Source of the DNA: Arthrobacter pigmenti | Lineage (GTDB): Bacteria; Actinomycetota; Actinomycetes; Actinomycetales; Micrococcaceae | Length of the DNA: 64,000 nt | Reading direction: 5' to 3' | Assembly: GCF_011927905.1 (NCBI RefSeq) | Contig: NZ_JAATJL010000001.1 | Span: 2,790,001-2,854,000, forward strand | Part shown: positions 17,845-26,241 of the stretch, in pieces | Layout: each line of letters begins with the position of its first letter | Numbering within the stretch: position 1 is the first letter of the stretch | Program-made: the position numbers and the translations under genes | Notes under the pieces: generated by a model | What the model saw: only the letters and a program-made list of their open reading frames with translations | Database searches by the model: none | Told to the model about the DNA's origin: nothing

Positions 17845-18135
17845 CTACTTGACGGCAGCCTTGAGCTTGGAGCCTGCAGTCAGCTTGACGCTGCTACCTG
17901 CTGCGATCTCAATGGTCTCGCCGGTCTGCGGGTTGCGGCCGGTACGAGCTGCACGCTCGGTACGCTCAACAGCAAGCCAGCCGGGGATAGTGACCTTGAC
18001 GTCGTTCTTGGCAGAGGAAGCGAGAACGTCGAACAGGGCGTCAAGCACGCTGTTCACGGCAGTCTGGCTGGTGTCAGCCTTTGCTGCTACCTCTGCAACC
18101 AGTTCGCTGCGGTTCTTGGTCTCTTTCTTAGCCAA
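17845..18135 (-). CDS. hup: HU family DNA-binding protein
   Basis: A 96-residue nucleoid protein that bends and compacts DNA as a dimer. The N-terminus AKKETKNRSELVAEVAAKA, the helix QTAVNSVLDALFDVLA, the arm motif RTGRNPQTGETIEI with the intercalating proline, and the closing KLTAGSKLKAAVK are typical of the short actinobacterial HU. The start is TTG at 18135, eight bases after a perfect AGGAGG; the longer upstream frame lacks these signals. It has no Lys/Ala-rich C-terminal tail of the mycobacterial HupB type. It appears monocistronic. Confidence 0.95.
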   Translation of the reverse strand: MAKKETKNRSELVAEVAAKADTSQTAVNSVLDALFDVLASSAKNDVKVTIPGWLAVERTERAARTGRNPQTGETIEIAAGSSVKLTAGSKLKAAVK

Positions 18136-18287
18136 TGTATGTCCTCCTGGACTCGTCCGGATATTGCAGAACCCCACCTTGATGGCGAAGCTTCTGGAGG
18201 AAAACCTACCAGCTTCAACCCCAAAGTCCCGCAGATTGGCGCGAATTACGGCCTTTCTCAGCAAAAACCGGGCAAAATCCCCGGAAA

Positions 18288-19454
18288 TCAGCGGATTCTA
18301 CGGGGAAATCCGGCCCGGGATCCGGTCAACACCACCAAGAACGCCACCAGCATCAGCGCTGCCGTGACATACGCGATGCCGGACGGAGGAGAACCGATCA
18401 CCACCTGCGCTCCGATGAATGCACCCGCGCTGATCCCGATATTGAAGGTCGAGTTGTGGATCGCCGCAACAGTGTCCGGGTGTTCGGGCGAGGCGTTCAT
18501 CGCCGCCGTCTGCACATAGGACGGCACCGGTCCGTAGAACACTCCCCACACCACCACCAGGACCAGTGTCCACCCGGGTGCGCCGCCCAGCAGCGCAACA
18601 ACGACGACGGCGCCAGTCATCACCCCGATCGACACCAGGAGGGCGCGGCGGAGGTTGGCATCCGTGAAACGGCCGAGCGCAATGAGGCCCAGCACGCCGG
18701 CGGCACCGTAGGCCAGCAGTGCCATGCCCACGGAGCTCTCCGTGAAACCTGCCTGGAGGAGCAGTGGCGTGACGAATGTGTACAGGGCAAACTGCGCGCT
18801 CATCAGTATCACCACCGCCACAATTACCCTGCGAAGTGCCGGCTCGGCCAGAGCAGCGCGTAACTGCGCACCCCCGGAGACGGTCGACCCAGCCAGCGGC
18901 GGCATGATCCTCGCGGCACCGGCGGCGAGGATCAGGGCAAGCAGGGCTGCGGCCGCGAAGGCCCACCGCCAGCCGATGGTCGATCCCACCCAGGTGCTCA
19001 GCGGTACCCCGCCCGCGATGGCAAGCGCGTTGCCACCATTCACCAGGGCAATCACAGCGCCCAGCCGACCGGGCGGCGCGAGCCTGGACGCGTAACCGAA
19101 CACCACGGCGAAGAACAGTGCGTGACAGGCGCCCGCGAGCAGTCTTCCAGCCAGCGCGAGGGCGTAGCTGTCGGCCAGGCACACCATGAAATTGCTTGCA
19201 CCGTAACCGGCGAGGAGTCCGACCAGCAGAGGCTTGCGGGAAACCCCACTTGTCCAGGCGTTCAACGGAATGGATGCGAGCACAACCACTGCGGCGTAAG
19301 CCGAGACGAGCAGGCCTACTGATGATTCGGACACACCGAGGTCCGCGGCCATCAGGGGCAGGAGACCGATGGGGAGAACCTCTGTGGCGACCGCGAGGAA
19401 ACCGCCTGCGGATAACAGCAGCAGGGGCGGGCGGAGCACGGTCTGGTTGGTCAA
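18288..19454 (-). CDS. MFS transporter (Cmx/AraJ-like drug exporter family)
   Basis: A 388-residue 12-helix exporter. Helix 1 carries LSAGGFLAVATEVLPIGLLPLMA, the E-P containing motif of the AraJ/Cmx/YdhP group; helix 2-3 loop reads NAWTSGVSRKPLLVG; helix 5 has the antiporter motif C-like ALVNGGNALAIAGGVPLSTWVG. Cmx-type relatives export chloramphenicol, other members export sugars or arabinose, so no substrate is claimed. ATG 19454 lies just behind the terminator of the ribosomal protein operon and is probably transcribed alone from the gap. Confidence 0.85.
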   Translation of the reverse strand: MTNQTVLRPPLLLLSAGGFLAVATEVLPIGLLPLMAADLGVSESSVGLLVSAYAAVVVLASIPLNAWTSGVSRKPLLVGLLAGYGASNFMVCLADSYALALAGRLLAGACHALFFAVVFGYASRLAPPGRLGAVIALVNGGNALAIAGGVPLSTWVGSTIGWRWAFAAAALLALILAAGAARIMPPLAGSTVSGGAQLRAALAEPALRRVIVAVVILMSAQFALYTFVTPLLLQAGFTESSVGMALLAYGAAGVLGLIALGRFTDANLRRALLVSIGVMTGAVVVVALLGGAPGWTLVLVVVWGVFYGPVPSYVQTAAMNASPEHPDTVAAIHNSTFNIGISAGAFIGAQVVIGSPPSGIAYVTAALMLVAFLVVLTGSRAGFPRRIR

Positions 19455-19497
19455 CGTGCGCCCTTTCAGCGGACTTCAATGACTGGAGCGTTAAATG

Positions 19498-19533
19498 ACT
19501 GAAGCGGCGACCCGTGAGAGTCGCCGCTCCAGT
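19498..19533 (-). terminator. terminator of the rpmB-rpmG-rpsN operon
   Basis: Arms 19498-19511 and 19520-19533 (ACTGAAGCGGCGAC and its near complement, 13 of 14) with an 8-nt loop, 15 nt after the rpsN stop on the minus strand and followed by CATTTAA. Confidence 0.75.
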
Positions 19534-19547
19534 GTGGGACTAAATGC

Positions 19548-19853
19548 TTACCAGCTGGACTTGGTCACACCGGGCAGTTCGCCACGGTGCGCCATGTCGC
19601 GGAAGCGGACACGCGAGATGCCAAACTTCTGGAGCGTGCCGCGGGGACGCCCGTCAATCTGGTCGCGGTTGCGAAGGCGAACCGGCGAAGCGTTGCGGGG
19701 AAGCTTCTGCAGGCCGAGCCGTGCAGCTTCACGAGCCTCATCGGTAGCGTTCTCATCCACAAGGGTCTTCTTGAGTTCGAGGCGCTTGGCCGCGTAGCGC
19801 TCAACAATGACCTTGCGCTGCTCGTTACGAGCAATCTTTGACTTCTTAGCCAT
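19548..19853 (-). CDS. rpsN: 30S ribosomal protein S14, zinc-free type
   Basis: A 101-residue S14 of the long (cysteine-free) type: [20 protein letters not shown] at the N-terminus, then [13 protein letters not shown]-like text read here as [19 protein letters not shown], and the conserved C-terminus [25 protein letters not shown]. It has no cysteine, unlike the zinc-ribbon S14 of about 61 residues normally encoded in the main ribosomal operon. It is third in rpmB-rpmG-rpsN, with a 2-bp gap after rpmG. In other Actinobacteria such sets replace zinc-containing paralogues under zinc shortage. Confidence 0.95.
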   Translation of the reverse strand: MAKKSKIARNEQRKVIVERYAAKRLELKKTLVDENATDEAREAARLGLQKLPRNASPVRLRNRDQIDGRPRGTLQKFGISRVRFRDMAHRGELPGVTKSSW

Positions 19854-19855
19854 GT

Positions 19856-20023
19856 TTAGCGCTCCTCTCGGAATTCGACGTGCTTGCGGATCTTGGGATC
19901 GTACTTCATGAGGACCATGCGGTCCGGGTCATTCCGGCGGTTCTTGCGGGTCACGTAGGTGTACCCGGTACCGGCCGTGGACTTCAGCTTGATGATCGGA
20001 CGTACGTCCTTGTCCTTTGCCAT
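19856..20023 (-). CDS. rpmG: 50S ribosomal protein L33, zinc-free type
   Basis: A 55-residue protein, [20 protein letters not shown] at the start followed by [35 protein letters not shown]. This is a complete L33. It lacks the CxxC pairs of zinc-ribbon L33, so it is the C-minus paralogue. The ATG at 20023 shares one base with the rpmB stop (TAATG), which couples translation, and the stop lies 2 bp before rpsN. Confidence 0.95.
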   Translation of the reverse strand: MAKDKDVRPIIKLKSTAGTGYTYVTRKNRRNDPDRMVLMKYDPKIRKHVEFREER

Positions 20024-20259
20024 TAGAGCTTCACTCCCCGCGCCTGGATCTCAGCGACCACGGCGTCAATACCGCGGACGTCGATGGTCTTGATGCCGCG
20101 GGCCGAAACCTGCAGCGTTACGTTGCGGCGCAGGGACGGTACCCAGTAGCGCTTCTTCTGAATGTTCGGGTCGAACCGGCGCTTGGTGCGGCGGTGCGAG
20201 TGCGAAATGCTGTGCCCAAAGCCCGGCTCGGCTCCAGTCACTTGGCAGTGAGCTGCCAT
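20023..20259 (-). CDS. rpmB: 50S ribosomal protein L28, zinc-free type
   Basis: A 78-residue L28: [20 protein letters not shown], the [20 protein letters not shown] block that binds rRNA, then [20 protein letters not shown]. The family's zinc-binding cysteine pairs are missing; only Cys5 remains. A GGAGG ribosome site precedes ATG 20259. It is first in the operon rpmB-rpmG-rpsN. The leader contains a near-perfect inverted repeat (20286-20308). Confidence 0.95.
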   Translation of the reverse strand: MAAHCQVTGAEPGFGHSISHSHRRTKRRFDPNIQKKRYWVPSLRRNVTLQVSARGIKTIDVRGIDAVVAEIQARGVKL

Positions 20260-20285
20260 GACGATCCTCCAAAGATTGAATAAAG

Positions 20286-20308
20286 CAAGTAGCAGACAGT
20301 GCTACCTG
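20286..20308. promoter_or_regulatory. inverted repeat in the rpmB operon leader
   Basis: CAAGTAGCA (20286-20294), GACAG, TGCTACCTG (20300-20308): 9-bp arms with one mismatch that becomes a G-U pair in RNA, around a 5-nt spacer, 26 bp upstream of the rpmB start. It could be a repressor operator or an mRNA hairpin. It does not closely match the AT-rich Zur boxes I know from other Actinobacteria. Confidence 0.5.
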
Positions 20309-20506
20309 CCATGGAATGCAATCAGTGACGCCCTGTAATGACTGTCCGTAAGACTGCCGGGAGACGCGCTATCCTGCGCAACCTGAGCCCCTAACTACCG
20401 GCCCGCAGGAAGAAAAATCCTGAAAACCGGAGCAATTGCGCACGCTTCGCCATCTGATGCCCCTCCATTCTAGGAGGTGACACGGGTTAAGACCAATCGA
20501 ATCAGG

Positions 20507-21622
20507 CTAGTCTGACGCACCGTCAGAGTCGACCACAGTCACAACCCCAGGCTCGCCCCCACGGAAACCTGCCGGAAGAACGGCTGCAGTATCAACGATC
20601 GTCGAACGCACTTGAGCACCGGATGAAATCTTCACCTGGTCCAGCACCACCGAATCGACGACGACGGCGCCCTCCTCCACAACGGCATCGGGTCCAATAA
20701 CGCTGTGGGTCACCGTCCCCTCAACCCGTGCACCGGGAGAAATGAGGCTCGAACCAATCCTGGCACTTTCCCCGACGAAGGCGGGAAGACGCCTGGGGCT
20801 GGCACTGAGGATAGGCCAATGGGGATCGTCAAAGGGCAGGCCGTGGCCGTCCAACAGGTCCATGTGCGCCCGGTGATAGTTTTCCGGCGTCCCAAGGTCC
20901 AACCAGTAGGTATCGAGCCTGTGCTCGGCAACCGTTGAGTGCTCCACGAGATACGGAATCAACTGATCGCCGTAGTCCTCGAGCTGCCCCTCCCGCTCGT
21001 GCAGCTCCTGCAACGTATCCAGTAGTACATCCGCCGAATAGAGGAAAATCTCGGCGGCCACAATGTCTGTCTGCGGCTTCTCCGGTTTGTACTCAAAACC
21101 GGTAACCAGGCCGTCCGCAGACTCGAGGACACCGTGTTGGGAGGCATCGCCGTCGTACTGTTTGGTCACCATGGTGAGCACAGCGCCGGTGTCCTGGTGG
21201 GTCTTCACCACGTCGCGGTAATCGAGTTGGTAAAGGTGGTCGGCGCTGAGGACAAGGACGAGATCCGGGGCGAACTCACGGATGAACTCAGCCTGGCGAT
21301 ACAGCCCGTCGGCGTTTCCCTCGGCGAAGCCTTCACCGTGCTCGCCCTCAAAAGGCGGGAGTACCCGAAGTCCGCCGTTGGTCCGGTCAAGGTCCCATGG
21401 CCTGCCGTTGGCCAAGTGGTCATTGATGGACTTGGGCTGGTACTGCTCCACCACCCAGACATCGGAAATGTGGCTGTGGTGAAGGTTGGACAGTGGAATG
21501 TCGATCAGGCGGTACGTTCCGCCCACCGGGACAACGGGTTTGGCCTTCCGATCGGTCAACGACCCCAGTCGCCCTCCACTGCCGCCTGCAAGAATGATGG
21601 CCAGGATGGACGGCGTCTTCAC
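20507..21622 (-). CDS. glgC: glucose-1-phosphate adenylyltransferase-like nucleotidyltransferase
   Basis: A 371-residue enzyme of the GlgC family, which makes ADP-glucose from glucose 1-phosphate and ATP. The nucleotide-binding N-terminus is AIILAGGSGGRLGSLTDRKAKP, followed by VPVGGTYRLIDIPLSNLHHS, GNADGLYRQ and the metal-binding LSADHLYQLDY. A C-terminal left-handed beta-helix follows (SPRRLPAFVGESARI onward). It is shorter than classical 400-430 residue GlgC, so an alternative sugar-nucleotide role is possible. Its ATG overlaps the stop of the MarR gene by 4 bp. No other glycogen genes adjoin. Confidence 0.8.
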   Translation of the reverse strand: MKTPSILAIILAGGSGGRLGSLTDRKAKPVVPVGGTYRLIDIPLSNLHHSHISDVWVVEQYQPKSINDHLANGRPWDLDRTNGGLRVLPPFEGEHGEGFAEGNADGLYRQAEFIREFAPDLVLVLSADHLYQLDYRDVVKTHQDTGAVLTMVTKQYDGDASQHGVLESADGLVTGFEYKPEKPQTDIVAAEIFLYSADVLLDTLQELHEREGQLEDYGDQLIPYLVEHSTVAEHRLDTYWLDLGTPENYHRAHMDLLDGHGLPFDDPHWPILSASPRRLPAFVGESARIGSSLISPGARVEGTVTHSVIGPDAVVEEGAVVVDSVVLDQVKISSGAQVRSTIVDTAAVLPAGFRGGEPGVVTVVDSDGASD

Positions 21623-22125
21623 GCCGAGACCACCGGCGCCGACTGCTTCAGGATCCAGTGCGTCTCATCCAGGCGGGCGAGGATTTTCTTCCCGACCCGT
21701 TCGAGGTCAGTCACGTCCCTATCGTCAAGCGCATCGAACACCAGTTGCCGCACATAATCCACGTGGTCCACGGCGAGGACCTGAAGGTTCTCAAGTCCCT
21801 CGCCCGTGATTGTGGCCGTGGTGACGCGAAGGTCCCGGGTGCTCTGGCTTCGCCGGACCCACCCCCTGCCCTCAAGCTTGGTGACCACATGGCTCAGCCG
21901 GGACAGCGATGCGTTCGAACGCCCGGCCAGCTCGCTCATGGGAAGAGTATGGTCCCCCGCTTCGGAGAGCATGGCGAGGACGTGGTAATCGAACAACGTG
22001 ATCTTGGCGCGCCTGTTCAGATCAGCATCGAGCGTCCCGGGCAGCATGGTGGCAACCGCATAGAGAGCGAGCCAAGCTTGCCGTTCCGCTGGACCCAACC
22101 ACCGCGCGCCTGTCATACCGGTCAT
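21619..22125 (-). CDS. MarR family transcriptional regulator
   Basis: About 168 residues with the MarR winged helix: LFDYHVLAMLSEAGDHTLPM, then the recognition helix SNASLSRLSHVVTKLEGRGW and wing WVRRSQSTRDLRVTTATIT. C-terminal helices would form the dimer interface. Start is uncertain: ATG 22125 is used, but GTG 22149 and ATG 22116 are in frame and none has a clear ribosome site. The stop overlaps the glgC-like start by 4 bp. Upstream gap to the MHS transporter is only a few tens of bases, so the three genes may be one transcript. Confidence 0.85.
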   Translation of the reverse strand: MTGMTGARWLGPAERQAWLALYAVATMLPGTLDADLNRRAKITLFDYHVLAMLSEAGDHTLPMSELAGRSNASLSRLSHVVTKLEGRGWVRRSQSTRDLRVTTATITGEGLENLQVLAVDHVDYVRQLVFDALDDRDVTDLERVGKKILARLDETHWILKQSAPVVSA

Positions 22126-22152
22126 TCTGGCATAAAAGGCGCGCGGCACGTC

Positions 22153-23685
22153 TCAGACGCCGGCCGGCTTGCGCTCGCCGTCGGGCTCCAGGTCCAGAGG
22201 CAGCTCCGAGTAGTCCAGCAACTCGTTCCTGTGCTGGTTGGCCACCAGGGCCTGTGCCTCCGACTCGGTGTCCACCGACGGCATGGAACCGGGCATTGGC
22301 TTACGCGCGGACTCCTTCATGAAGTACACCGTCACCGCGCCCACAATCGAGGTGGCCACGAGGTAGTAGGCAGGCATCATGTCGTCACCGCTCAGGTCCA
22401 CCAGGCCCTGCATAATGAACGGCGCGGTGCCGCCGAAGATCGCAACCGCGAAGTTGTAGGCGATGCCCATGGCCCCATACCGGCTGGCGGTCGGGAAAAG
22501 GGCAGGCAACGACGACGCGAGGATCGAGACATAGAAGGTAACCGGGAAGGCCACCAGCGCAAGTCCGAGCAGGGTGGACCACACCGCTCCCACCTGGAGC
22601 AGGAGGAACGCCGGAATCGCAAAGACGATGGTGCTTCCGGATCCGATCCAGAGAACAGGGCGGCGTCCGATGCGGTCCGAAAGACGTCCCGCAAGCGGAA
22701 TGCACAACGCCATGACCACCAGAACCGGGATGGTGAGGACGGTCCCCTGCAGCGGATCGTAATCGAGAACGCTGGTCAGGTAGGACGGCATATAGGAGGT
22801 CAGCGCGTAGCCGACCGTGTTCGCCGCGGCGACCAGCAGCATCGCGATGAGGATGCCGCGCCAGTAGCGGCGGAAGATTCCAAGCGGGCCGTGCGAGACG
22901 GCGTCGTCGTTGGTCTGGGCTTCCTTGGCGCCCTCCTCCTGGGCGTCGAGCGTTGCCTGGAATGCCGGCGACTCCTCGATTTTCATCCGGAAGTAGATGG
23001 CGATCAGGCCAAGCGGTCCGGCGATCAGGAACGGGATGCGCCAGGCCCAGGCCTCCATGGTGTCCTGCCCGAGCGTGACCTGCAGGATCGAGACCACAAC
23101 GGCGCCGACGGCGAAGCCCAGGTAGCTGCCCAGGTCAAGGATGCTCGCCAGGAACCCGCGCCGCTTATCCGGCGCGTACTCGCTGACGAAGGTCGTGGCG
23201 CCGGCGTATTCGCCGCCCGTGGAGAAACCCTGCAGGATCTTCAGGAACACCAGGAGCGCTGGCGCCAGGAACCCGATCGCCGCATAATCCGGCAGCAGGC
23301 CGATCGCGAAGGTTGACGCAGCCATCATGATCAGCGTCCATGCAAGGGTCTTCTGCCTGCCGATCTTGTCGCCGATGTAACCGAAGACGACGCCGCCAAG
23401 CGGGCGGAAGATGAACGTCACAGCAAAGGTGCCGAGGGCGAACAGCAGCTGGACTGCGGGATCGGCCTGCGGCAGGAACACTGCACCCATGGTGACGGCG
23501 AGGTATCCGAAGACACCGACGTCGTACCACTCCATCGTGTTTCCCACGACGGTGCCGCCGACTGCCTTGCGGAGCGTTGGTTTCTCAACTACCTGGATGT
23601 CATCGACGGCGAGCTTGCGTTTCCCGAAGCGTCGGGCGGATCCGCCTTTTGCCGTCTTGGTGGAATAGTGATCGTCCATGGGCAT
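22153..23685 (-). CDS. MHS family MFS transporter (ProP-like)
   Basis: About 510 residues, 12 helices, of the metabolite:H+ symporter group. Features are the N-terminal helix with GNTMEWYDVGVFGYLAV, FRPLGGVVFGYIGDKIGRQKTL (motif A after helix 2), LLVFLKILQGFSTGGEYAGA in helix 4 and ERAP-like SEYAPDKRRGFLAS. ProP imports proline and betaine, other members import citrate or alpha-ketoglutarate, so the substrate is open; the longer basic N-terminus and the acidic C-terminal tail are ProP-like. ATG 23685 has GAAAGG upstream; ATG 23706 is in frame. Confidence 0.85.
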   Translation of the reverse strand: MPMDDHYSTKTAKGGSARRFGKRKLAVDDIQVVEKPTLRKAVGGTVVGNTMEWYDVGVFGYLAVTMGAVFLPQADPAVQLLFALGTFAVTFIFRPLGGVVFGYIGDKIGRQKTLAWTLIMMAASTFAIGLLPDYAAIGFLAPALLVFLKILQGFSTGGEYAGATTFVSEYAPDKRRGFLASILDLGSYLGFAVGAVVVSILQVTLGQDTMEAWAWRIPFLIAGPLGLIAIYFRMKIEESPAFQATLDAQEEGAKEAQTNDDAVSHGPLGIFRRYWRGILIAMLLVAAANTVGYALTSYMPSYLTSVLDYDPLQGTVLTIPVLVVMALCIPLAGRLSDRIGRRPVLWIGSGSTIVFAIPAFLLLQVGAVWSTLLGLALVAFPVTFYVSILASSLPALFPTASRYGAMGIAYNFAVAIFGGTAPFIMQGLVDLSGDDMMPAYYLVATSIVGAVTVYFMKESARKPMPGSMPSVDTESEAQALVANQHRNELLDYSELPLDLEPDGERKPAGV

Positions 23686-23877
23686 TTGGGCCTTTCGTGA
23701 GGTCATTTGCTTGGAACCGAGATCCCTTGCGGGTCATCGCCCGCAAAACAGACCTTCAATTTTAGTGAAATTGCCTCACGAAACCGAACCGGAGCGCCTA
23801 CATCAGGCCGCTGTTCGCTGGTTGAGCACCGACGCATCCCCATGACCACGCGGGACGGGCATGCGCCGTGTTATTCC

Positions 23878-24669
23878 TCACACCGCGCTGCGGGTTGCCG
23901 GTTTCCACACGGGTTGAACCAGCTGCGGGTACTTCGCTGTCAGCGTGTCGCCCGAGGATTGCCTGCGGAGCCTCCGCCCCACCCAGGGAGCAAGGTATTC
24001 CCGCGCCCACACAGCGTCATCCTTGATCTGCGCGAGGCGTGAGCGGGCCGGCCGCGTGTCGAGTTCGGGCACCTCGATGCTGTGCGCCGACTTCAGCACC
24101 TCCAGGACCCGCGCCGCCATCAGGGTGTGACCGGCAGTGGCCATATGCATCCGGTCCACGTCCCAGTAGTCCCAGTTCTGGAACTCGCGCATCCGCCAGT
24201 AGTCGGCAATCTCGGCATCGTGGCGGTCCGCGATCTCACGCACCAGTTCGTTGTAGATCGCGGTCCGCCCGCGGGTCTTGCCGAACACGGCTGACTTCAC
24301 GGAATCGAACCCTGTGAACAGGACCACAGCGGCACCGGACCCGCGCAGCCGCGCGATGCCGGCGTCGTACTCCGCCATCAGCGCGTCCAGGTCGATGGAG
24401 GGCCGAAGGATGTCATTGGCACCCGCATAGATGGTGACCAGGGTGGGCTGCAGTTTCAGTGCGGCGTCGACCTGCTCGGTCAGGATCTGCCGCATCTTGC
24501 GGCCGCGGATGGCCAGGTTGGCGTAGCCCCAGGACGGGTCGGCAAGGATCAGCTGCTCCGCCACGCGGTCCGCCCAGCCGCGCACGCCGTTGGGGCACTC
24601 AGCATTCCAGTCCCCTACGCCCTCACTGAATGAATCGCCGAGGGCGACATACCGTTGGGTGAACTCCAC
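23878..24669 (-). CDS. SGNH/GDSL hydrolase
   Basis: A 263-residue esterase/lipase-type enzyme. Block I is YVALGDSFSEGVGD with the nucleophile Ser about 13 residues from the start; block II Gly is in NLAIRGRKM; block III Asn in YAGANDIL; block V D-x-x-H is DRMHMATAGH. All four SGNH residues are present. The start is GTG 24669, with GAGGAGA upstream, within the tail of the preceding small gene; the longer upstream frame shows no conserved text. There is no signal peptide, so it is likely cytoplasmic. Substrate unknown. Confidence 0.88.
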   Translation of the reverse strand: MEFTQRYVALGDSFSEGVGDWNAECPNGVRGWADRVAEQLILADPSWGYANLAIRGRKMRQILTEQVDAALKLQPTLVTIYAGANDILRPSIDLDALMAEYDAGIARLRGSGAAVVLFTGFDSVKSAVFGKTRGRTAIYNELVREIADRHDAEIADYWRMREFQNWDYWDVDRMHMATAGHTLMAARVLEVLKSAHSIEVPELDTRPARSRLAQIKDDAVWAREYLAPWVGRRLRRQSSGDTLTAKYPQLVQPVWKPATRSAV

Positions 24670-24674
24670 CGGGC

Positions 24675-24899
24675 CTAGTTCTCCTCGTCCTTGTCGCCGT
24701 CCTCTTTCGAGGCCTGGTTCCCGGCGTCGTACTCGTGCTGGGTGTGGTGCTCGGTTTCGCCGAACGAGCCGTTGAACCCAGCCGGATCGCCGGTTGGCTG
24801 GGCTGAGGGCGGGTTGGGGAAGGTCGGCGAACCGCCGAGATCGTTGCCTTCCTGCGCGGCCTCGTCGGCTGGCTTCGGTGCTTGCTGATCCTTGGTCAT
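24675..24899 (-). CDS. small hydrophilic protein of unknown function
   Basis: A 74-residue protein starting at ATG 24899 behind a strong AGGAGGA ribosome site. It is rich in Glu, Asp, Gln, Gly and Pro (for example MTKDQQAPKPADEAAQEG, and a tail KEDGDKDEEN) with no hydrophobic core, and is probably disordered. It ends 5 bp before the SGNH hydrolase start, so the two are cotranscribed. No family recognised. Confidence 0.7.
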   Translation of the reverse strand: MTKDQQAPKPADEAAQEGNDLGGSPTFPNPPSAQPTGDPAGFNGSFGETEHHTQHEYDAGNQASKEDGDKDEEN

Positions 24900-25050
24900 G
24901 GCTCCTCCTATGCGGCGATTCCTGCGGGCATCCGATGAGTACCGGGACGCTACTTTCGCCCAACCAGCATAGTCGGCGGAGGCGCAGGGCACACCCGGCC
25001 TGCGCAGACGCTAAGCTCGGTTACGAATAGCACCTCGTGAGGAGATCAGC

Positions 25051-26034
25051 ATGCCCGAATCCCTGCCGGAGTCCCAACCAGAGCCGGGATCAGGCCGCAA
25101 GCGCGCCGCCCTGATCCTCAACCCGGTCAAACCCACCGAGGAGGACATCCGCGGTATCGTCGCGGAACTGAGCGCCCAGGAAGGGTGGGACGAGCCCCTC
25201 GTCCTGGAGACAACGGAGGATGACCCGGGGCACGGCCAGGCGCAGGAGGCACTCAAGGCGGGGGTCGACGTCGTTATCGCCGCCGGCGGCGACGGCACCG
25301 TACGGTGCGTGGCCGAGGAACTTGCGGGTACGACGACGGCGCTCGGCTTGCTCCCGCTCGGCACCGGCAACCTGCTGGCCCGCAACCTCGACATCGACGT
25401 TGACGATCCGCGCTCGGCCGTCGAGGCAGCTCTGACCGGCACGGAGCGGCAGGTGGACGTCGTCTATGTGAATGTGGACCGGGCCCAGGACGCCCACGTC
25501 TTCCTGGTCATGGCGGGGCTGGGTTTCGATGCGTCGATCATGGCGGACACCCGGGATGACCTGAAGGACAAGGTGGGCTGGCTCGCCTATGTCGACGCCG
25601 GTATCCGCAATCTGCAGGGCAAGCCGTCGAAGGTGAAGATCACGCTCGACGGCGGGAAACGTATGACGCGCCGCCTCCGCAGCGTCATGGGCGGCAACTG
25701 CGGAAAGATCATGGGCGGCCTGGAAATCTTCCCGGGCGCGAAGATCGACGACGGGCTGCTGGACATCATGACCGTCGCGCCGAGCGGCGCCTTTGGCTGG
25801 TTCGCTGTGCTCGGGAAGCTCGTGGCCCGCGGCAAGGGCAAGGACCCCTCACTCGAGTACTTCCAGTGCAAGGAGGCCGAGGTTGAGGTCGACACGCCGC
25901 TGGAGATCCAACTCGACGGCGACGCCCTGGGCAAGGGCAGACACATGGCCTTCCGGGTGGAACCGAACTCACTGAAACTGCGCATGCCCTACGGCAAGAA
26001 GGACCCGGCGATCCTCACGAACCCGGAGCCGTAA
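25051..26034 (+). CDS. diacylglycerol kinase family lipid kinase
   Basis: A 327-residue protein of the DAGK_cat/LCB5 family. The N-terminal motif AALILNPVKP, the glycine loop VVIAAGGDGTVRCVAEELAG that binds ATP, GLLPLGTGNLLARNL and the lipid-binding domain ending with the DGDAL text (IQLDGDALGKGR) mark it. It phosphorylates a lipid such as diacylglycerol on the inner membrane; sphingosine-like or other alcohols are possible substrates. The start ATG 25051 has GAGGAGA. It is divergent from the small gene at 24675 and apparently monocistronic. Confidence 0.88.
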   Translation: MPESLPESQPEPGSGRKRAALILNPVKPTEEDIRGIVAELSAQEGWDEPLVLETTEDDPGHGQAQEALKAGVDVVIAAGGDGTVRCVAEELAGTTTALGLLPLGTGNLLARNLDIDVDDPRSAVEAALTGTERQVDVVYVNVDRAQDAHVFLVMAGLGFDASIMADTRDDLKDKVGWLAYVDAGIRNLQGKPSKVKITLDGGKRMTRRLRSVMGGNCGKIMGGLEIFPGAKIDDGLLDIMTVAPSGAFGWFAVLGKLVARGKGKDPSLEYFQCKEAEVEVDTPLEIQLDGDALGKGRHMAFRVEPNSLKLRMPYGKKDPAILTNPEP

Positions 26035-26109
26035 GCCTGGTTTCTGGCTCTGTCCTGGCCTACCCCCGCGATTACGTGCAGGTCTGAGCCGGATGCAGCT
26101 CGCACCGCG

Positions 26110-26131
26110 GCGTGTCGCGACCGACACGCCG
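26110..26131. terminator. palindrome after the diacylglycerol kinase gene
   Basis: GGCGTGTCG (26110-26118) and CGACACGCC (26123-26131) are exact complements around a 4-nt spacer, between two convergent genes. It probably forms a terminator hairpin; a tail of T is lacking. Confidence 0.55.
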
Positions 26132-26147
26132 ACTGGGGCACTCAATC

Positions 26148-26232
26148 CTGCACGAAAACGGTTCGGAGACAGGCCACCTCCTGCACGAAAACGGTTCGGA
26201 CCCAGACGCCCACAGCCGGAAACGGTTCGGAC
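26148..26232. repeat. 21-bp direct repeat array in the convergent gap
   Basis: CCTGCACGAAAACGGTTCGGA is exact at 26148-26168 and 26181-26201; a truncated third copy, GAAACGGTTCGGA, is at 26220-26232. Spacing is 33 bp, then about 31-39 bp. Confidence 0.85.
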
Positions 26233-26241
26233 AGAGACCGC

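Noticed and set aside
20260-20506. Zur box upstream of rpmB
   Set aside because: I looked for an AT-rich palindrome like known actinobacterial Zur sites; only the GC-containing GTAGCA repeat is present, which is reported separately.
24900-24992. Upstream extension of the small gene at 24675-24899
   Set aside because: ATG 24899 has an ideal ribosome site; the extension has none.
26148-26232. Candidate CRISPR array
   Set aside because: Only two exact repeats and a fragment, spacer of 12 bp, no cas genes.
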